A DNA stretch of 60,000 bases from Takakia lepidozioides (lineage: Eukaryota > Streptophyta > Takakiopsida > Takakiales > Takakiaceae). The notes under the pieces were generated by a model. The model was not told where the DNA came from and made no database searches. It saw nothing but the letters and a program-made list of their open reading frames with translations. The stretch is from assembly GCA_030704615.1 (NCBI GenBank), contig CM060732.1:59627053-59687052 (forward strand). Direction: 5' to 3'. Shown here piece after piece: positions 21,768-33,814 of the stretch (the stretch's first letter is position 1; every line of letters begins with the position of its first letter). Position numbers and translations under genes: made by a program.

Positions 21768-22236
21768 TTTATCCTCCTGGAATATCCGTGGCCTCGGTTC
21801 GGATCAGATGGCTCTTAAAACAATTAAGCTATCGGCCTGGCTGAGACCACTTCTACCCTCTCTCTCTATTGTCTTTCTTCATGAATACAAACTATGCAAT
21901 AGGAAAATTAGAAATCTTACAAACCAACTCTGGCCTAAAGATTCAGCTCTTTGGAAACCCTCCTATGAAGGTTCAAGGGGAGGCACAGCCATCCTCCTCT
22001 CGCCTTCCCTAAAACAGTTTCTCATTAAAGGCGAAGTCTGGGTAGAAGGGAGAGCGCAGTTCTGCTCTCTCCTCTTTCCCAATGACTCTGAGCCAATTGG
22101 CTTTATTAACATTTATGCTCCTAATGAACCAGCTCCTAGAACCGCCCTTTGGGATAAAACCTGCCAGCTAATGTCTCTGCATATCGACATCAGCAGATGG
22201 GTCATGGTTGGAGAAATGGAGCCATGTGAACTTTGA
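21757..22236 (+). pseudogene. LINE ORF2 endonuclease domain, truncated
   Basis: The frame starts MQISLSSWNIRGLGSDQMAL. The SWNIRGL opening, FLHEYK (an L-x-E-x-K position), GGTAILLS, FINIYAPNEP and WVMVGE (the GDFN position) follow the order of the AP-endonuclease domain of plant LINEs. The final GD is changed to GE, and the frame stops at PCEL. The reverse transcriptase that should follow is absent. Confidence 0.65.
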
Positions 22237-22239
22237 TCA

Positions 22240-22840
22240 AGAGAATTGGAAAGGAATATGGTCGGTGGTTTGGGGCAAATCATAGGGTTCTTAAAGTGGG
22301 CCACTATTTGAACTTCCTAGAGGCTCTGCTCTGCAGATGTTGCAACAACCAATTGATAGAAAGGAACATTGTCTGCTGCACTGCCTGGTTCCATCAAAGA
22401 TCTGGCCATTGGTCAGTTCTTTCTACAGGGCTTGGGACCAAATGTCTGCAGATCCAGTAGCTATCCTTCTCAACTACAGTCCGATACAAAAAACAATTGC
22501 CTCCCATTGCCCGGTATTTGAAGCTCTTCATAGTTCGGTCCTTTGGAACCTTTGGAAAGGACGATGTGCCTGGGCTCTAGACAATGAGAACACATCAGCT
22601 TCGGCAATTCTTTCTATGGTGTTCTTTGATCTCATTGTAGCTGCTAAAAAAGCTTGGGCATTGCTATGTGCAGCGGTCAAAAGGAAGCCACAACGACAGC
22701 CCTTTCTCATCCATACCTTCGGAGCAACCTGGGGCAAGCACGGACTCGTTGTTGGCCTCACCTGTCTTTGGGCAGATTCAATCCCCTCCTGCTGGCAAGG
22801 AAATAGGGATTACCTCTTCAGCCTCCCCAGAATTTGACAG
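22240..22840 (+). pseudogene. LINE ORF2 C-terminal zf-RVT-like region
   Basis: The short segment NFDQENWKGIWSVVW (about 22,217-22,262) is followed after a frame change by LCRCCNN, then CLLHCLVPSKIWPLVSSFYR and VFEALHSSVLWNLWKGRCAW. The spacing of WK-x-IW, CxxC and a late H/C plus W-rich helix fits the zinc-binding region at the end of plant LINE ORF2. It stops at about 22,837. Confidence 0.5.
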
Positions 22841-23504
22841 AACAGAGATCAATTGGAGGCACATTAGAGCAGGTTCAACAACTCGTCTTCATTTCCACAG
22901 ATAGACTTGCGGTTCTCTCCAGGGCAGCCAATTAGCAAGTGCTTCCCATCTTCTAGCCTCATCAAATTCACCTTGTTATTCTCCTGCTCTCCCGGCCACC
23001 TCCATGCACCCTCTCCCTCACCATCCTTCTGTTTCCCTGTTCTCAATTCTGTCCACTGTCGTAGATCCTGACCTACTTCCGTTACGGTTAATGGTTTCTT
23101 GAGGATCTTACCAATGTCTTTAAGGTTTTAGATAAGGCATCGAGTCCCTGTGGCTTCATAATGCAGTTAATTCGAGAGTCCACTCTTGGTTATGGCCCCT
23201 GGACCTATCCTGCACGGTCCTCCGTGTGATATGCCTTATGGCAGCCTGAGGGCATTTAAAGGGTTTTAATTTTTTTTCCCTTAAATAATCATTTAATAAA
23301 GTTCTCATGGCACGGTCCCGTTCCGGCAAAAAAATAAAAAAATAAAAAAATATATTGGGGTTTCATTCCCTTTAATTTAAAAAAAAAACTATTGACTAAT
23401 GAAATTTAACGAAAAGTACCAAGGTTGCGGAATTCCACAAAAATCGGATGAAGCTTAGATGAAAAAATTAATATTGTCATTAAGCCTGCCGAACCTGGTG
23501 ACCT

Positions 23505-23800
23505 GCATGTATTTAATGAATCTGGCAGTGTCCGTCGAAATAGAGCAGCCTCTACACTTCATCCCCCTTCATCCTGGATGGAAATTCGAGTGGGGAGAAA
23601 AGCTGCATGTATTTAGTGATTCTGGCAGGGTCCGTCGAAATAGAGCGGCCTCTCCAGTTCATCCCCCTGGATGGAAATTCGAGTGGGGAGAAAAGCTGCA
23701 TGTATTTAGTGATTCTGGCAGGGTCCGTCGAAATAGAGCGGCCTCTACAGTTCATCCCCCTGGATGGAAATTCGAGGGGGAGAAACGAGCGAAACCTAAT
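23505..23800. repeat. Three tandem repeats of 93-100 bp
   Basis: GCATGTATTTA(A/G)TGA...TCTGGCAG starts at 23,505, 23,605 and 23,698. Each unit contains GTCCGTCGAAATAGAGC and TGGATGGAAATTCGAG. The last unit degenerates after 23,790. Open frames on both strands follow the repeat. Confidence 0.9.
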
Positions 23801-26800
23801 CCCCCGTGATGGAAAATCGGCGTTGAATCCATCATGGGGGGTTGGATGAAAGCATCGCCAGGGTATTGCCTCAGCTCTCGAGAGGCAAGAGAGACGAGAA
23901 TTTGTGTGGAAGATAGGTACGGTGGTCAAAACAATTCATCTCACATTTGCACGCACGGGTCGGAGCAGGATCGAAGTTCGCGCTCTGTTGCTGTTCTTGC
24001 GGAAGGCAGCTGATTAGAGGTACGCCGCCACAGTCTATGAATCATGCACAAAGGTAGTCTAATGAAGTCAGGAAGCTGAGCACGCAGTCTCCTAGACTAG
24101 TATTTTTTACAGAAAGGGCGTCACAGAGACACCTAGACTCTAATGCAAAAAGGGAAGTCGAAAGAAGCCGGCCTGTGACGGTCCAGGAGTGTGTGGCACA
24201 TGAACGCAAGCCGCACGCACGCAGGATCTGATCTGAAGAAAGACAATGCGCCTGAGCAGCAAAATAAAATAATTCTGCAAAATAAAACAGTCGACAGGGA
24301 GAGGTCACGAAGGAATTGCAGTCTGCAGACTGCAGAGTGGTGATCTGCTTCGGGCAACGTGGGAGTGCAGGGGACCTGCAGTACCGTGTAATTAGAAGAG
24401 CAGATGCTCAGTAGTCAGGAGGCGGTACTACGGTAATGACGAGCTACAGGCTCCCTATAGCAGCCATAGCCATGACCACCACGACCTCGGAAAGCTTCGG
24501 GATCTTGGGCGGAGCCTCATAATTGGCATCTGTCGGCCATCCATCGACTCCTCGCTAAAGCCGCGAGTTGGTGAACCATTTTGTCGTTTAGGGAGAGGAC
24601 AAAATGGGACAGTGCAAATTTCCAAAAGCATGTCTTCTCTACCAAGCTGTTTGCGGAAGTTGGACTTCTTCCTTTGAACGCGATGGTTGATGAGTGGCAG
24701 TTGGTTTCTTTCCAAACGCCCATTCCTATTTTCTAATGTCTATGCGTTGAATTCCGAGTTAGAGATCAGCATGACAGCAGCATGGGCTTTCCACATGGTA
24801 CTACAGTAGACGCTGAACAAACCTGGCCCACCGTGCCCATGTTTTTGGAAGTCAAACACAGCCTACAGGGATTGAGTGAAGGCTGCGCCCACACACCGAG
24901 GCTTTAAAATTGAATCTACTTTTGGATCTCGGAACTATTTCCTTCTCCTTTTGTTATCTGTACTATCGTCCCAACTTTGCAAGCAGTTCGAGGCTAAGAC
25001 ATTTAACCTACCTTAACTAGATGGTTGGTTGCACGACGTCCAAATCGGGTCTATTCCTCAATCTCCGATTTGACGGCCATGAACACGAACTCAGTATTTC
25101 AGGGGCTTGAGGCCTGAGCATTTTGCCCAGTGTCAAAATTTTCCAAATGATACAGCTCGTGGAGGCCTCCAATTAAACAGATGCTCCTCCGAGCTTCAAG
25201 ATGGATCGAGTGATGCAAATCATCATTTAGCATCGGAAGACGTTACGTATTCTGAGTGCAATACCTAGTGATCCCGTCCCAGGTTCTGACAGATCAAAGC
25301 TTTCAAATACCTAGAATATCTCTATTTAGCTCCTGAAAGGATGAGCGCAAGATTGGAATTGCAACGAAGACTGTGCAAGTTATCGTCTGACCATGTTCTG
25401 AAGTTGGAATAATATTCCGGACTTGCAGACGAGCCTTACCATCTTTTGGCCAGGGGAAAGGCAAGAAATCTTTGGCAGCCGGCAAGGCTGTATTGAGGAT
25501 GATTTGACAAGTAGATCTCAAATTACAGCCGGTGTATAAGGACACCCCCACAAATGTGTCGTGGCATGGTGGGTGGAAAAGCGGCCAGCGCTACACGGGA
25601 GATCGAGATCCTCTTTTCGGCCTCCTTGTCCCCGACAAGCTGTAGGAATCTATCCTACACGACTTCGCATCAGCAGCCTCTGGCATCCCGCCAACTGTGG
25701 AGATTGAGCTCGGCAGCCTAGAGTTTACTTGTTTGCACCTTTGTGACTTCCGAGCTCTCGGAATGCACATGATTGCACCAATAATGGATACCCCGCTCTC
25801 CCCTGGGTCCATTGACCGTTTGCGGTCTTGCCAATGCCCATCCCCGGCCCCCTCGATAGGCATCTATCCGTCATCAGGATGGCGAGTATGACTCATTGAG
25901 TAGATCAGCATGATCTTGCCTGGCATGATCATTGCTGAACATCAACGAATTAGTTCGGTCGTCGACCTCACCTCAGACTGAGGAATGAGAAGTGACTTTC
26001 TTCCACCGATCGGTGACGGAGTGCAGGGTGCGGGGGTCTTTCCGGAGTCTGCCATGCCACAGCCGAGCTGGGCTTGTACCAACTGTGAGACTTCGCCATC
26101 CGACAATGTAAAACTGGGAACCAGGGAGACCAGGTCACTGTTTTTAATTTGGAGCAAGTTTAAATACAAAAAGGGATGTCGCTTCAAGGGTCTGATTTAA
26201 TAGATTTCAACTAAGTTCTCTTAAGTCAACTGACCGAAAGGTTCAAGCACCGGCTAGGTATAAGCGATGGCTTGCGTAAATATAAGGCCTTAACCACATG
26301 GCGGGCAACGAGCTACAATTTGAGTTCCACAACAACCTCATATCCGTTCACGAGAATCATATCATTATATAACTCGAAGTATTCTGGACAACGGCAGTGC
26401 CAGAAGATACAACGAAGTTGATGCCATTTCCAGCAGGACAGGAGAAGCATAACCCTGGCAACAAGAACACATGAGCCATAGTGGGCACGTCCAGAGAAAC
26501 CAGCCAGAGTCTGTGAAACTCCTTCGTATTCAAGAGAGCTCTCTGCTTTTCTCAGGCCTTCAAGAAAGCATGCACAGTGCTCTACACATCTTCGTGGGTT
26601 ATAATCTATTAGAGTTCTTAATTAAGGAAGTCCCCTGAATCTTAGTAATTGAAGATTTTTCCCATACATCTGCAAGCAACGTTTTAAATGCACATATCCC
26701 TCGTAAACCTGGCGGCCTGCCACGGAAATCCAGGGCTTTGCAGAGCCTGTTTCCACAGAATTTCCTGCTTGACATCTTTCAAGTTTCTTTACCGGCCTTT

Positions 26801-27980
26801 CCCAGCTCGGGCCCGGTCCCACCTCGAGCAACTTTTACCTCACCAGCTTCACGTGCCAATTATTGTGTTATAGGCATCTGGAGAAGCTTCACGAAGACTT
26901 GCGAAAGCCGACCTCCCTCTGAACCAAACGCACCGGTTGATCATGATACACCCCTGCAGGAAAGTTTGTCAAGACCTGAGAATATCGTGCTCCTCTGTTC
27001 AAACTTATCAGATTCTTCGCTATCTTTGCTCAACACACAGATGTTTTCAAATCTTGCTGGCCGCCCTTCTCTCAGGATTTATCCAGTTTCTCGTCTCTTC
27101 CACCGCTATGCTCCAAATGATCTGCCCAGGCTAGCTTGCACTGTACCAAGTCACTAGTCGTGCTAAGCATGACCCACAAACATGTCACTTCCAAAAATCT
27201 CAAGTAGGAAAATCTGTGCGGACTGTGCACGGATTGGGCTTCTACAAGCTCTCAAGCTTGCCTGCACGTCACAAAAGACAATAAAAGCAGCAAAGTCCCA
27301 ACGTCTTCTTTCCTCACAAACACATAACTTCACACGAATCCCAAGACCCCTCTTTGCACGATCCATTCGCCTCTCCCTCCGTTTACAGACGTGATGTAAC
27401 GCAAGTTCCCGTCGTCGTTAGTCGCTCCAAACGGTTATCCTCACCGCCGGACCTGGTCTTGTTGACCGGCTCCGGATGGATGAATTATGCTCTACAAGAT
27501 GAGGAAGGATGACAAATGTAATAATCGATATAAAGCTGTTCAACGCTTTCAACTTTCCAGGTACGTATACGAGGCGAAAATAAGTAATAAACTTTACTTT
27601 AAATAGAAAAACCGGCGGAGGGACGTACCGGGTCTTCACTGACACGTCAATTGACGTCTCCGGTTGACGTCTGTAGCCGTCATCGTATTATTATTATTTA
27701 ATTTTCCTGCTACATATTATTGTACGTATTTACTTTTCTCTGGCATGTTGTTTATCCAACCTGCCGACCTCTATCCGTATGGAAAATATATATTTTAATC
27801 CAAGATGGCCAGAGAGAGGCCAAATGTATTAAAATTGAAAATATATATATATTATTTTGCAGATATTACTGTCGGGCCAAGGGCTACTGTCCCCTGTTAT
27901 CTGAAAAAAAAACAAAAGAAGAAGAGAAGGTGTTGTATATCCGGGGTCGCAATAATGTAAAGCCCCACACGACAAGCATT
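23800..27980. other. Anonymous low-copy-looking region, no supported gene
   Basis: About 4.2 kb without recognisable coding sequence. The longest open frame (26,738-27,157 +, 139 codons) is serine/proline-rich without a domain. Small frames near 25,300-26,200 (minus) are likewise unrecognised. Short AT-rich tracts lie at 27,690-27,870. I could not assign any transposon family here. Confidence 0.5.
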
Positions 27981-27984
27981 GCGT

Positions 27985-28450
27985 CCGCACATATATCCAC
28001 ACATATCAATGGATATGTTTACGAAAAAAAGTGTACAGGTATTGGAGATCACGACAAGGGGTGGATTTCTCATAGGTATTTTTGCATTCCGGGCCCGCAT
28101 GGGAACGTATGTGTATATATCCACACACATCATTCGATATGTTTACACACAAAAGTGCACATGGATTGGAGATAGCGACAAAGGGCGGATCGCAAGTATT
28201 TTTGCATTCCGGGCCTGCATCGGAACGTCTGTGTATATATCCACACACATCATTCGATATGTTTACACACAAAAGTGCACATGGATTGGAGATAGCGACA
28301 AAGGGCGGATCGCAAGTATTTTTGCATTCCGGGCCTGCATCGGAACGTCTGTGTATATATCCACACACATCATTCGATATGTTTACACACAAAAGTGCAC
28401 ATGGATTGGAGATAGCGACAAAGGGTGGATCGCAAGTATTTTTGCATTCC
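27985..28450. repeat. 120-bp minisatellite, about four copies
   Basis: Units beginning GTTTACACACAAAAGTGCAC start at 28,141, 28,261 and 28,381 with exactly 120-bp spacing and only isolated differences (for example GGGCGG vs GGGTGG). A diverged unit precedes them from about 28,020. Because 120 is divisible by three, several frames on both strands stay open for 148-176 codons, which is a by-product of the periodicity. Confidence 0.95.
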
Positions 28451-28559
28451 AAGGGCCCACGGTCATATCATCGTATTCGACACACCAGATTATTTTCACA
28501 TGGACATGACGTAACTAGCCTAAAGAGATACTTCCTTTTTTCGCCCCAGTTTTATTTGT

Positions 28560-29600
28560 TTTCCGCAGGCAAGGAGGACCGCCGTACGTACCCATATAAG
28601 TGTACGAAGTGAGAATACATAAAGGAAACTACTAACTAAGTATTAGCATACATTGGTATGTGCCCTTTTATGCCAAGTTTTTCTTTGTCTCCCTAAGCAA
28701 GGATATCTATAATGGACATAATTTTTAGGAAGTGTACAAAGTCAAAATACATAAAGGAAACAACCAACTGACTACCATCATACATTAGTATGTTTCTCCG
28801 CCGGAGTTCTAGTTAGGCCTCCGCAAGCAAGGAGGACCGCTCTATCCATATAATGTACATAAAATTTAGGAAGAGTACAAAGTGAGAATATGTAAAGGAA
28901 ACAACCAACTGAATACCCATCATACATGAATATGTTTCTTTTTTTCCGCTGGAGTTCTAGTCACGCCTCCGCAAGCAAGGAGGACAGCCGTATCAATATA
29001 GTATACATAACTTTAGGAGTACAAAGTGAGAATACGTAAAGGAAACAACCAACTGACTACCATCGTACATCGATATGTTTCTTTTTTCCGCCGGAGTTCT
29101 AGTCACCCCTCCGCAAGCAAGGAGGACAGCCATATCCATATAGTATACATAACTTTAGGAAGAGTACAAAGTGAGAATACGTAAAGGAAACAACCAACTG
29201 ACTACCATCATACATCGATATGTTTCTTTTTTCCGCCGGAGTTCTAGTCACGCCTCCGCAAGCAAGGAGGACCGCTGTATCCATGTAATGTACATAAATC
29301 TTAGGAAGAATACAAAGTGAGAATAAGTAAAGGAAACAGTGAAACAACCAACTGTACCAGCGGTATGTTCCGCAGCCGTAGGTACTGGAACTTACCGCTG
29401 TATCCATGTAATGTACATAGATTTTAGGAAGAATACAAAGTGAGAAGAAGTAAAGGAAACAAGGAAACAACCAACTGAATGTTTCTTTCCCTTAATTTTC
29501 AAAAAAATAAAGAAGTTTTTTTCTTGGGCCGGAGTTCTATTCATGCCTCGACAAGCAAGGCGGCATCCCTAATTTACGAAAAAATTGGGATGGGTACAAA
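28560..29600. repeat. Degenerate ~127-147-bp tandem array
   Basis: The motif GCAAGCAAGGAGGAC recurs near 28,570, 28,697 (variant), 28,827, 28,974, 29,116, 29,259 and 29,551 (variant). It is accompanied each time by GGAGTTCTAGTCACGCCTCC, ATGTACATAA..TTTAGGAAGA, TACAAAGTGAGAATA and GTAAAGGAAACAACCAACTG. One unit near 29,390 is rearranged. The array directly follows the 120-bp minisatellite but is unrelated in sequence. Confidence 0.85.
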
Positions 29601-30810
29601 GTGAGAATATGGTCCCCTTTGCTTAAAAATAAAAATTCAAAAAACAAGAATTTGTAAGGGAAACAAGGAACTAAGTACCTACTAGCCTATCATAGATCCT
29701 TTTTCCACCGAAAATAGTCCCTCAAAGCTTGACATAGGATGAAAAATCCTGGCTTTAGGATGAAATCCGTGCAAATGGATGAAAAGGATGAATCATCCAG
29801 TAGAGTGATTTCCGAGGTAAATGTTCCAATCATCATCATCATGAAGAACTGCAGAGCTCGTGCAGCTGACATTGCAGTTGCATGGTCTTCTGAGCATGTC
29901 AGACGATCTTTGTGGGCTTACAGTACATTGAAGTGGGAAATTGAATACTGGTGATGCATTGCTCACCCGAGCACGATCTACATATGCCAGTACAAACTTG
30001 TGCTCAGGTTTTTCAGTCTGTGAACAAGATGGTTGTGAAGTGAGACTAAAAGAACAGTGCTAGCAGGTTGTTGACCTTCATGCTCGGCATACCCAGTTGT
30101 GTGATCGATTCTGGGGTTTTAGGACTCTCCTGGTGGAAGCAGCCTCAGATGGAGGGCTTTATTACCAGATCATAATGATGGTGGCAGTTAGATTAGCTCC
30201 CCTAACCTGTTGGGGCCACATCTTTGTTTCATGCGGATGTGCTGCTGGGTGGGCCCTGGCTGCCACCGAGGAGACATCCTTTGACTGACCTTGGTGGTAA
30301 CAAAGTCGCCGCCTCTTCAGCCTGTCTTGTTCGAAAAGCCTTTCTACCACAACCGTCTACCTACACAACTGAGGTCAGCTAGCAACCAATCGAATCAGAT
30401 CACAAGTCTACAGTTTCACGTCTAATGTTCAGACTAAGCTAGAGTTGGGGCCGAGGAATTACCGATTAACGACGGGTAGTATTCTACCCCGGAATTTGAG
30501 GGGAATGTTGGAGAAATAAGGTAACTAGGCTGCCGCACCTGGGAACAGCCCGGGTCTAGAGGCCTGGAACACGCTTCCGCAGCCGGGCCCAGGGTGATGT
30601 TCAAATTCAGCTGATGGAAGTTGGAAGACTAGCATGACAAAATTAAGCACTCTGATCAAGCAGTGTGCGGTCAAATTCTTGATAGACTTGGTGATGTGCA
30701 TGCAAATCCGGATAGTGAGCAGCAATCTGGGCCCACTTTGTCTGATTGAGTTCGATCTTCCCTCTTGTAGTGAAGAGGTCACGGATGTCCTGCACTGCAA
30801 TCATACATAG
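29600..30810. other. Intergenic region upstream of the pectin methylesterase gene
   Basis: No gene supported. Short open frames on both strands (60-91 codons) lack motifs. One minus-strand frame (30,643-30,876) overlaps the TATA box of the downstream gene. Regulatory elements may lie here, but I cannot point to specific ones apart from the TATA box. Confidence 0.4.
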
Positions 30811-30813
30811 TAG

Positions 30814-30821
30814 TATATAAA
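30814..30821 (+). promoter_or_regulatory. TATA box of pectin methylesterase gene
   Basis: TATATAAA lies 171 bp upstream of the ATG at 30,992, leaving room for a 5' untranslated region of about 140 nt if transcription starts near 30,845-30,850. Confidence 0.55.
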
Positions 30822-30991
30822 TCGTTCTCGTCTCCCTCCCAACACACAGCACTTGAGTGAGCGAGTGGAAATTCAAAACAGCCTGAGATCGTTCAAGGGA
30901 GGGCGACAGTAGATCTATCAGCTATAGAAACCTTTTGAGGGAGCAGCGAGACACAATCTGTGACATATTTTCAGTCTTTCAATTTAGAGAT

Positions 30992-33462
30992 ATGGGCCGC
31001 ACCGTTAGACTTCCCCATTGTCTGTTCCTGTGCGGAGTGATCTTCCTCTTGACGTGGCCGAAGGCAGTGATGTGCACTCCTCTCGATGATGTAAAGAGCG
31101 ACTTCCTTGCATGGGTGGATCGGGTGGGCAAAGCGCACCAGGCAGGATTGGCAGCTGGTACTGTCGGAACTGCGTCCGAGAACCTAGCTGCTAGGAAGGC
31201 CGGCGGAGGTAAAATTGTTGTTGACCAAGGTGGAGCAGGTAATTACAAGACAGTGCAGGAGGCAGTGAATGCAGCGGGGGGGGGCGGACGAGTCGTCATT
31301 CAAATTAACGCTGGGACTTATAAGTGAGTTCGACCCCATTTCTTCCTTTGTCAGATCACGAATCATTTCTGTTCATTTTGGCAGCTTCAGCATAACGTGT
31401 GAAAGAGAACAAGAGTGAATTGTTATGCCGGGTTGGACGACGGGCACAAGAAGTAAGTGCATTCAAAGGCGGACTCTACAGTGAGATGTCAGTGCAGCGG
31501 TCTATTAAATATTCATGAATCTACAGCTGTTAGTGCATTTGAATCGATTTTCCTACCCTTCTGAGACTGTCTAAAGTTCGAATGTGAAATGGAACTAAGA
31601 TTTCTCAATCTCTAGAAACTAGAGTTCGGTACTGAAATCCAGGAACTTTGGTCGGACCTTGCAGAGAGAAGATTAAGATTCCATCGGGAAAGACCATAAC
31701 ATTCCAGGGAAATGGGAACCCAGTGCTTGTTTGGGGCGATACTGCAAATTCGGCTGGAAGTACGTTCAGCAGCGCCTCAGTTGCAGTCAATTCTGATGAT
31801 TTCATTGCAACGGGTGTAACCTTCAAGGTAACTAGAGCTCCAGATGTTGAGTGACAATTTTCCCCTGTACCTCGGACTGAATAGTCGAGCCTGCATATGA
31901 TTCACCATCATACAGTCGAGTGTACATACTTCAAGTGGGTCTACATGAATTTGTCTACTTGGGTGAGTATTGCAACCCACGGATGTAGATCATCGCGGTT
32001 TTGGGCTCAAAGGTTGAGCTTTCCAAAATCTTGTAGTTCATTTACAGATGATTTCTTCGATGTCTCTATTTGCCTTGCGGGAAATGTATCTGGTGTGCAT
32101 CTATTCAGCGCCCTTGGGCCTATTTCGTGAGCTCTATCATAAAATCCCAGGGACTTGGCTTCTGATGCTCGATCTTTGGATAACAAATTCAGGATTTATC
32201 TCAAAGGTACCTGAACAAATATATTCAGTTTCTCAGCTCTAAAATCTACCACCTGATTTTGTCGAATCGACTGTAAGCCTTGGACTGTGTCTTTCGCACA
32301 ATTCCTGATTACGGTAGGGTACTTGCATTGAAATTGTGATCTGCATGTAGAATTCAGCGCCAGCTCCACCAGGGGGAGCAGTTGGCCGACAAGCAGTTGC
32401 GCTGCGGGTTTCGGGAGATAGAGCTGCCTTCTACGATTGCTCATTTTATGGAGCTCAAGACACATTGTACGACCACCAGGGCCGCCACTATTTCAAGAAC
32501 TGCTACATTCAGGGATCCATTGACTTTATCTTTGGCGATGGCAAGTCTCTATATCAGGTACCAGTTGGGCAAAGTGTACCTCTGGGATCCCTGCCTAAAC
32601 ATAACGCCGGATTCTGCAATTCATGTACTAAGTAGCATTAGTATGTAAAAATCGTATACATGTCGAGGCTAGACTTGTACAACAGTGTGTGTTCTTTGCG
32701 ATCAGTACTGCTCAGCATTCAGATAACCTGGGTTGGCTGGAATTGGAAAGCTGCAATTGATGTGCTGAATGGCTGTGCAGAGTTGTACACTCCATTCAAT
32801 CGCCAGTGGAAGTGGATCATTGACTGCACAGAATAGAGGAAGTGGTTCTGAGGACACAGGCTTCTCCTTCGTGGGCTGCACAGTTACAGGTTCGGGTCCT
32901 GTGTACTTGGGGCGCGCCTGGGGTCCCTACTCCAGAGTAGTCTTCGCCAATACCTATATTGGCAACCTCATCTACCCGGCAGGCTGGTTTAATTGGGGCG
33001 ACAGTAGTAGAGAAAAGTGAGCATCAAATCATCTTTCGGACTTATTTAAAATAAGTGCAAGTTTGGTTTGTATGATCAGTACAGGAATTTGATTGTCTTG
33101 AGCTCGCTCAGGTTGCCACAGCACGCTCCATACATATGGATTGTTTGGGATGAGCTGAACAGTGCTGAGCACTGCTTTCTCTTTCCTCCACAACACTCCT
33201 CAGAGCCCTCTTTTCAGGATAATGTTCATCTTAGAATACTCTTAATTGGTCCGTAAGTATGATCTACCTTGAATAACTGACCTAGTGTACGGTGTTTTAT
33301 GTGGACCCTGTCAGGACGGTCTTCTACGGACAGTACCAATGCTCCGGCCCTGGTGCAAGTGAGAGCGGGCGTGTCGCTTGGTCTCACGAGCTGTCGGCTT
33401 CGCAGGCTGCGCCTTTCATGGACGTCAGCTTCGTTAATGGTAACCAATGGCTTCAATCATGA
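30992..33462 (+). CDS. Pectinesterase (pectin methylesterase), five exons
   Basis: It encodes a secreted pectin methylesterase (EC 3.1.1.11), which de-esterifies wall homogalacturonan. The exons that splice in frame are 30,992-31,323, 31,665-31,827, 32,351-32,557, 32,781-33,016 and 33,315-33,462 (stop TGA). All have GT-AG borders and give 361 aa. The ATG at 30,992 is preferred over an in-frame one at 30,935 because a hydrophobic signal peptide ([17 protein letters not shown]) follows it. Visible family motifs are [38 protein letters not shown] across the first junction, [28 protein letters not shown] and GSIDFIFGD (catalytic Gln/Asp and Asp), and [14 protein letters not shown] (Arg of the LGRxW motif). 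There is no N-terminal inhibitor-like PRO region, so it is a short (type II-like) enzyme. It appears intact. Which PME clade it belongs to cannot be settled by eye. Confidence 0.93.
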
Positions 33463-33808
33463 TTTGTTGACCCAACTGGTAGTGCGTAGATCCAGCCATC
33501 TCGCACACCAAAGCAGGCCCTACCGGATGCACCAAGTAAGGGCGTGGGTGGCATATATTTCCTATAATTGTCGACACGTATCATATAGGATTCTAAGTTC
33601 CTCGTCGACACTATGCGTTGATATGTGTTGTGTTCAAAGTTGTGGCTTGTACTTGCGAAACCAAGTTCAGACAGCTATCCTTGAATAGGTGCGCGGTTCT
33701 AAGTTCTGCTGAACTTGTCCTCGACAGCCGATATAAACAGCGTCGAGTCTAGAAGTTCTGTGATGCTGAAACTGTAAAGATTTTGTTGTACCCTGTTATA
33801 TATACATT

Positions 33809-33814
33809 AATAAA
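33809..33814 (+). terminator. Poly(A) signal of pectin methylesterase gene
   Basis: AATAAA lies 347 bp downstream of the TGA, in an AT-rich context (TATATATACATTAATAAAG). It is the first clear AATAAA after the stop. Confidence 0.5.

Larger units (their letters stand above)
20009..23345 (+). mobile_element. Non-LTR retrotransposon (LINE), internally deleted
   Basis: The order is an ORF1-like region (20,300-21,767), an apurinic-endonuclease-like ORF2 start (21,757-22,225), a zf-RVT-like C-terminal region (22,240-22,840), a 3' untranslated region with TTTAATAAAG near 23,290, and an A-rich tail from 23,327 (AAAAAAATAAAAAAATAAAA). The 5' boundary is not resolved and is placed after the CTAG end of the preceding repeat. 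The endonuclease is joined almost directly to the C-terminal zinc region, so the reverse transcriptase is missing and the copy is non-autonomous. Confidence 0.65.

Noticed and set aside
27979-28612. Open frames of 148-176 codons on both strands in the 120-bp array
   Set aside because: The unit is 120 bp (divisible by three) with few stops, so frames stay open by periodicity; no start context, domain or codon signal.
27985-29600. Possible CRISPR array
   Set aside because: Repeats are contiguous 120-147-bp tandem units without unique spacers, in a plant nuclear context.
30643-30876. Minus-strand frame just upstream of the pectin methylesterase gene
   Set aside because: It overlaps the TATA box and leader of the intact gene and has no recognisable domain.
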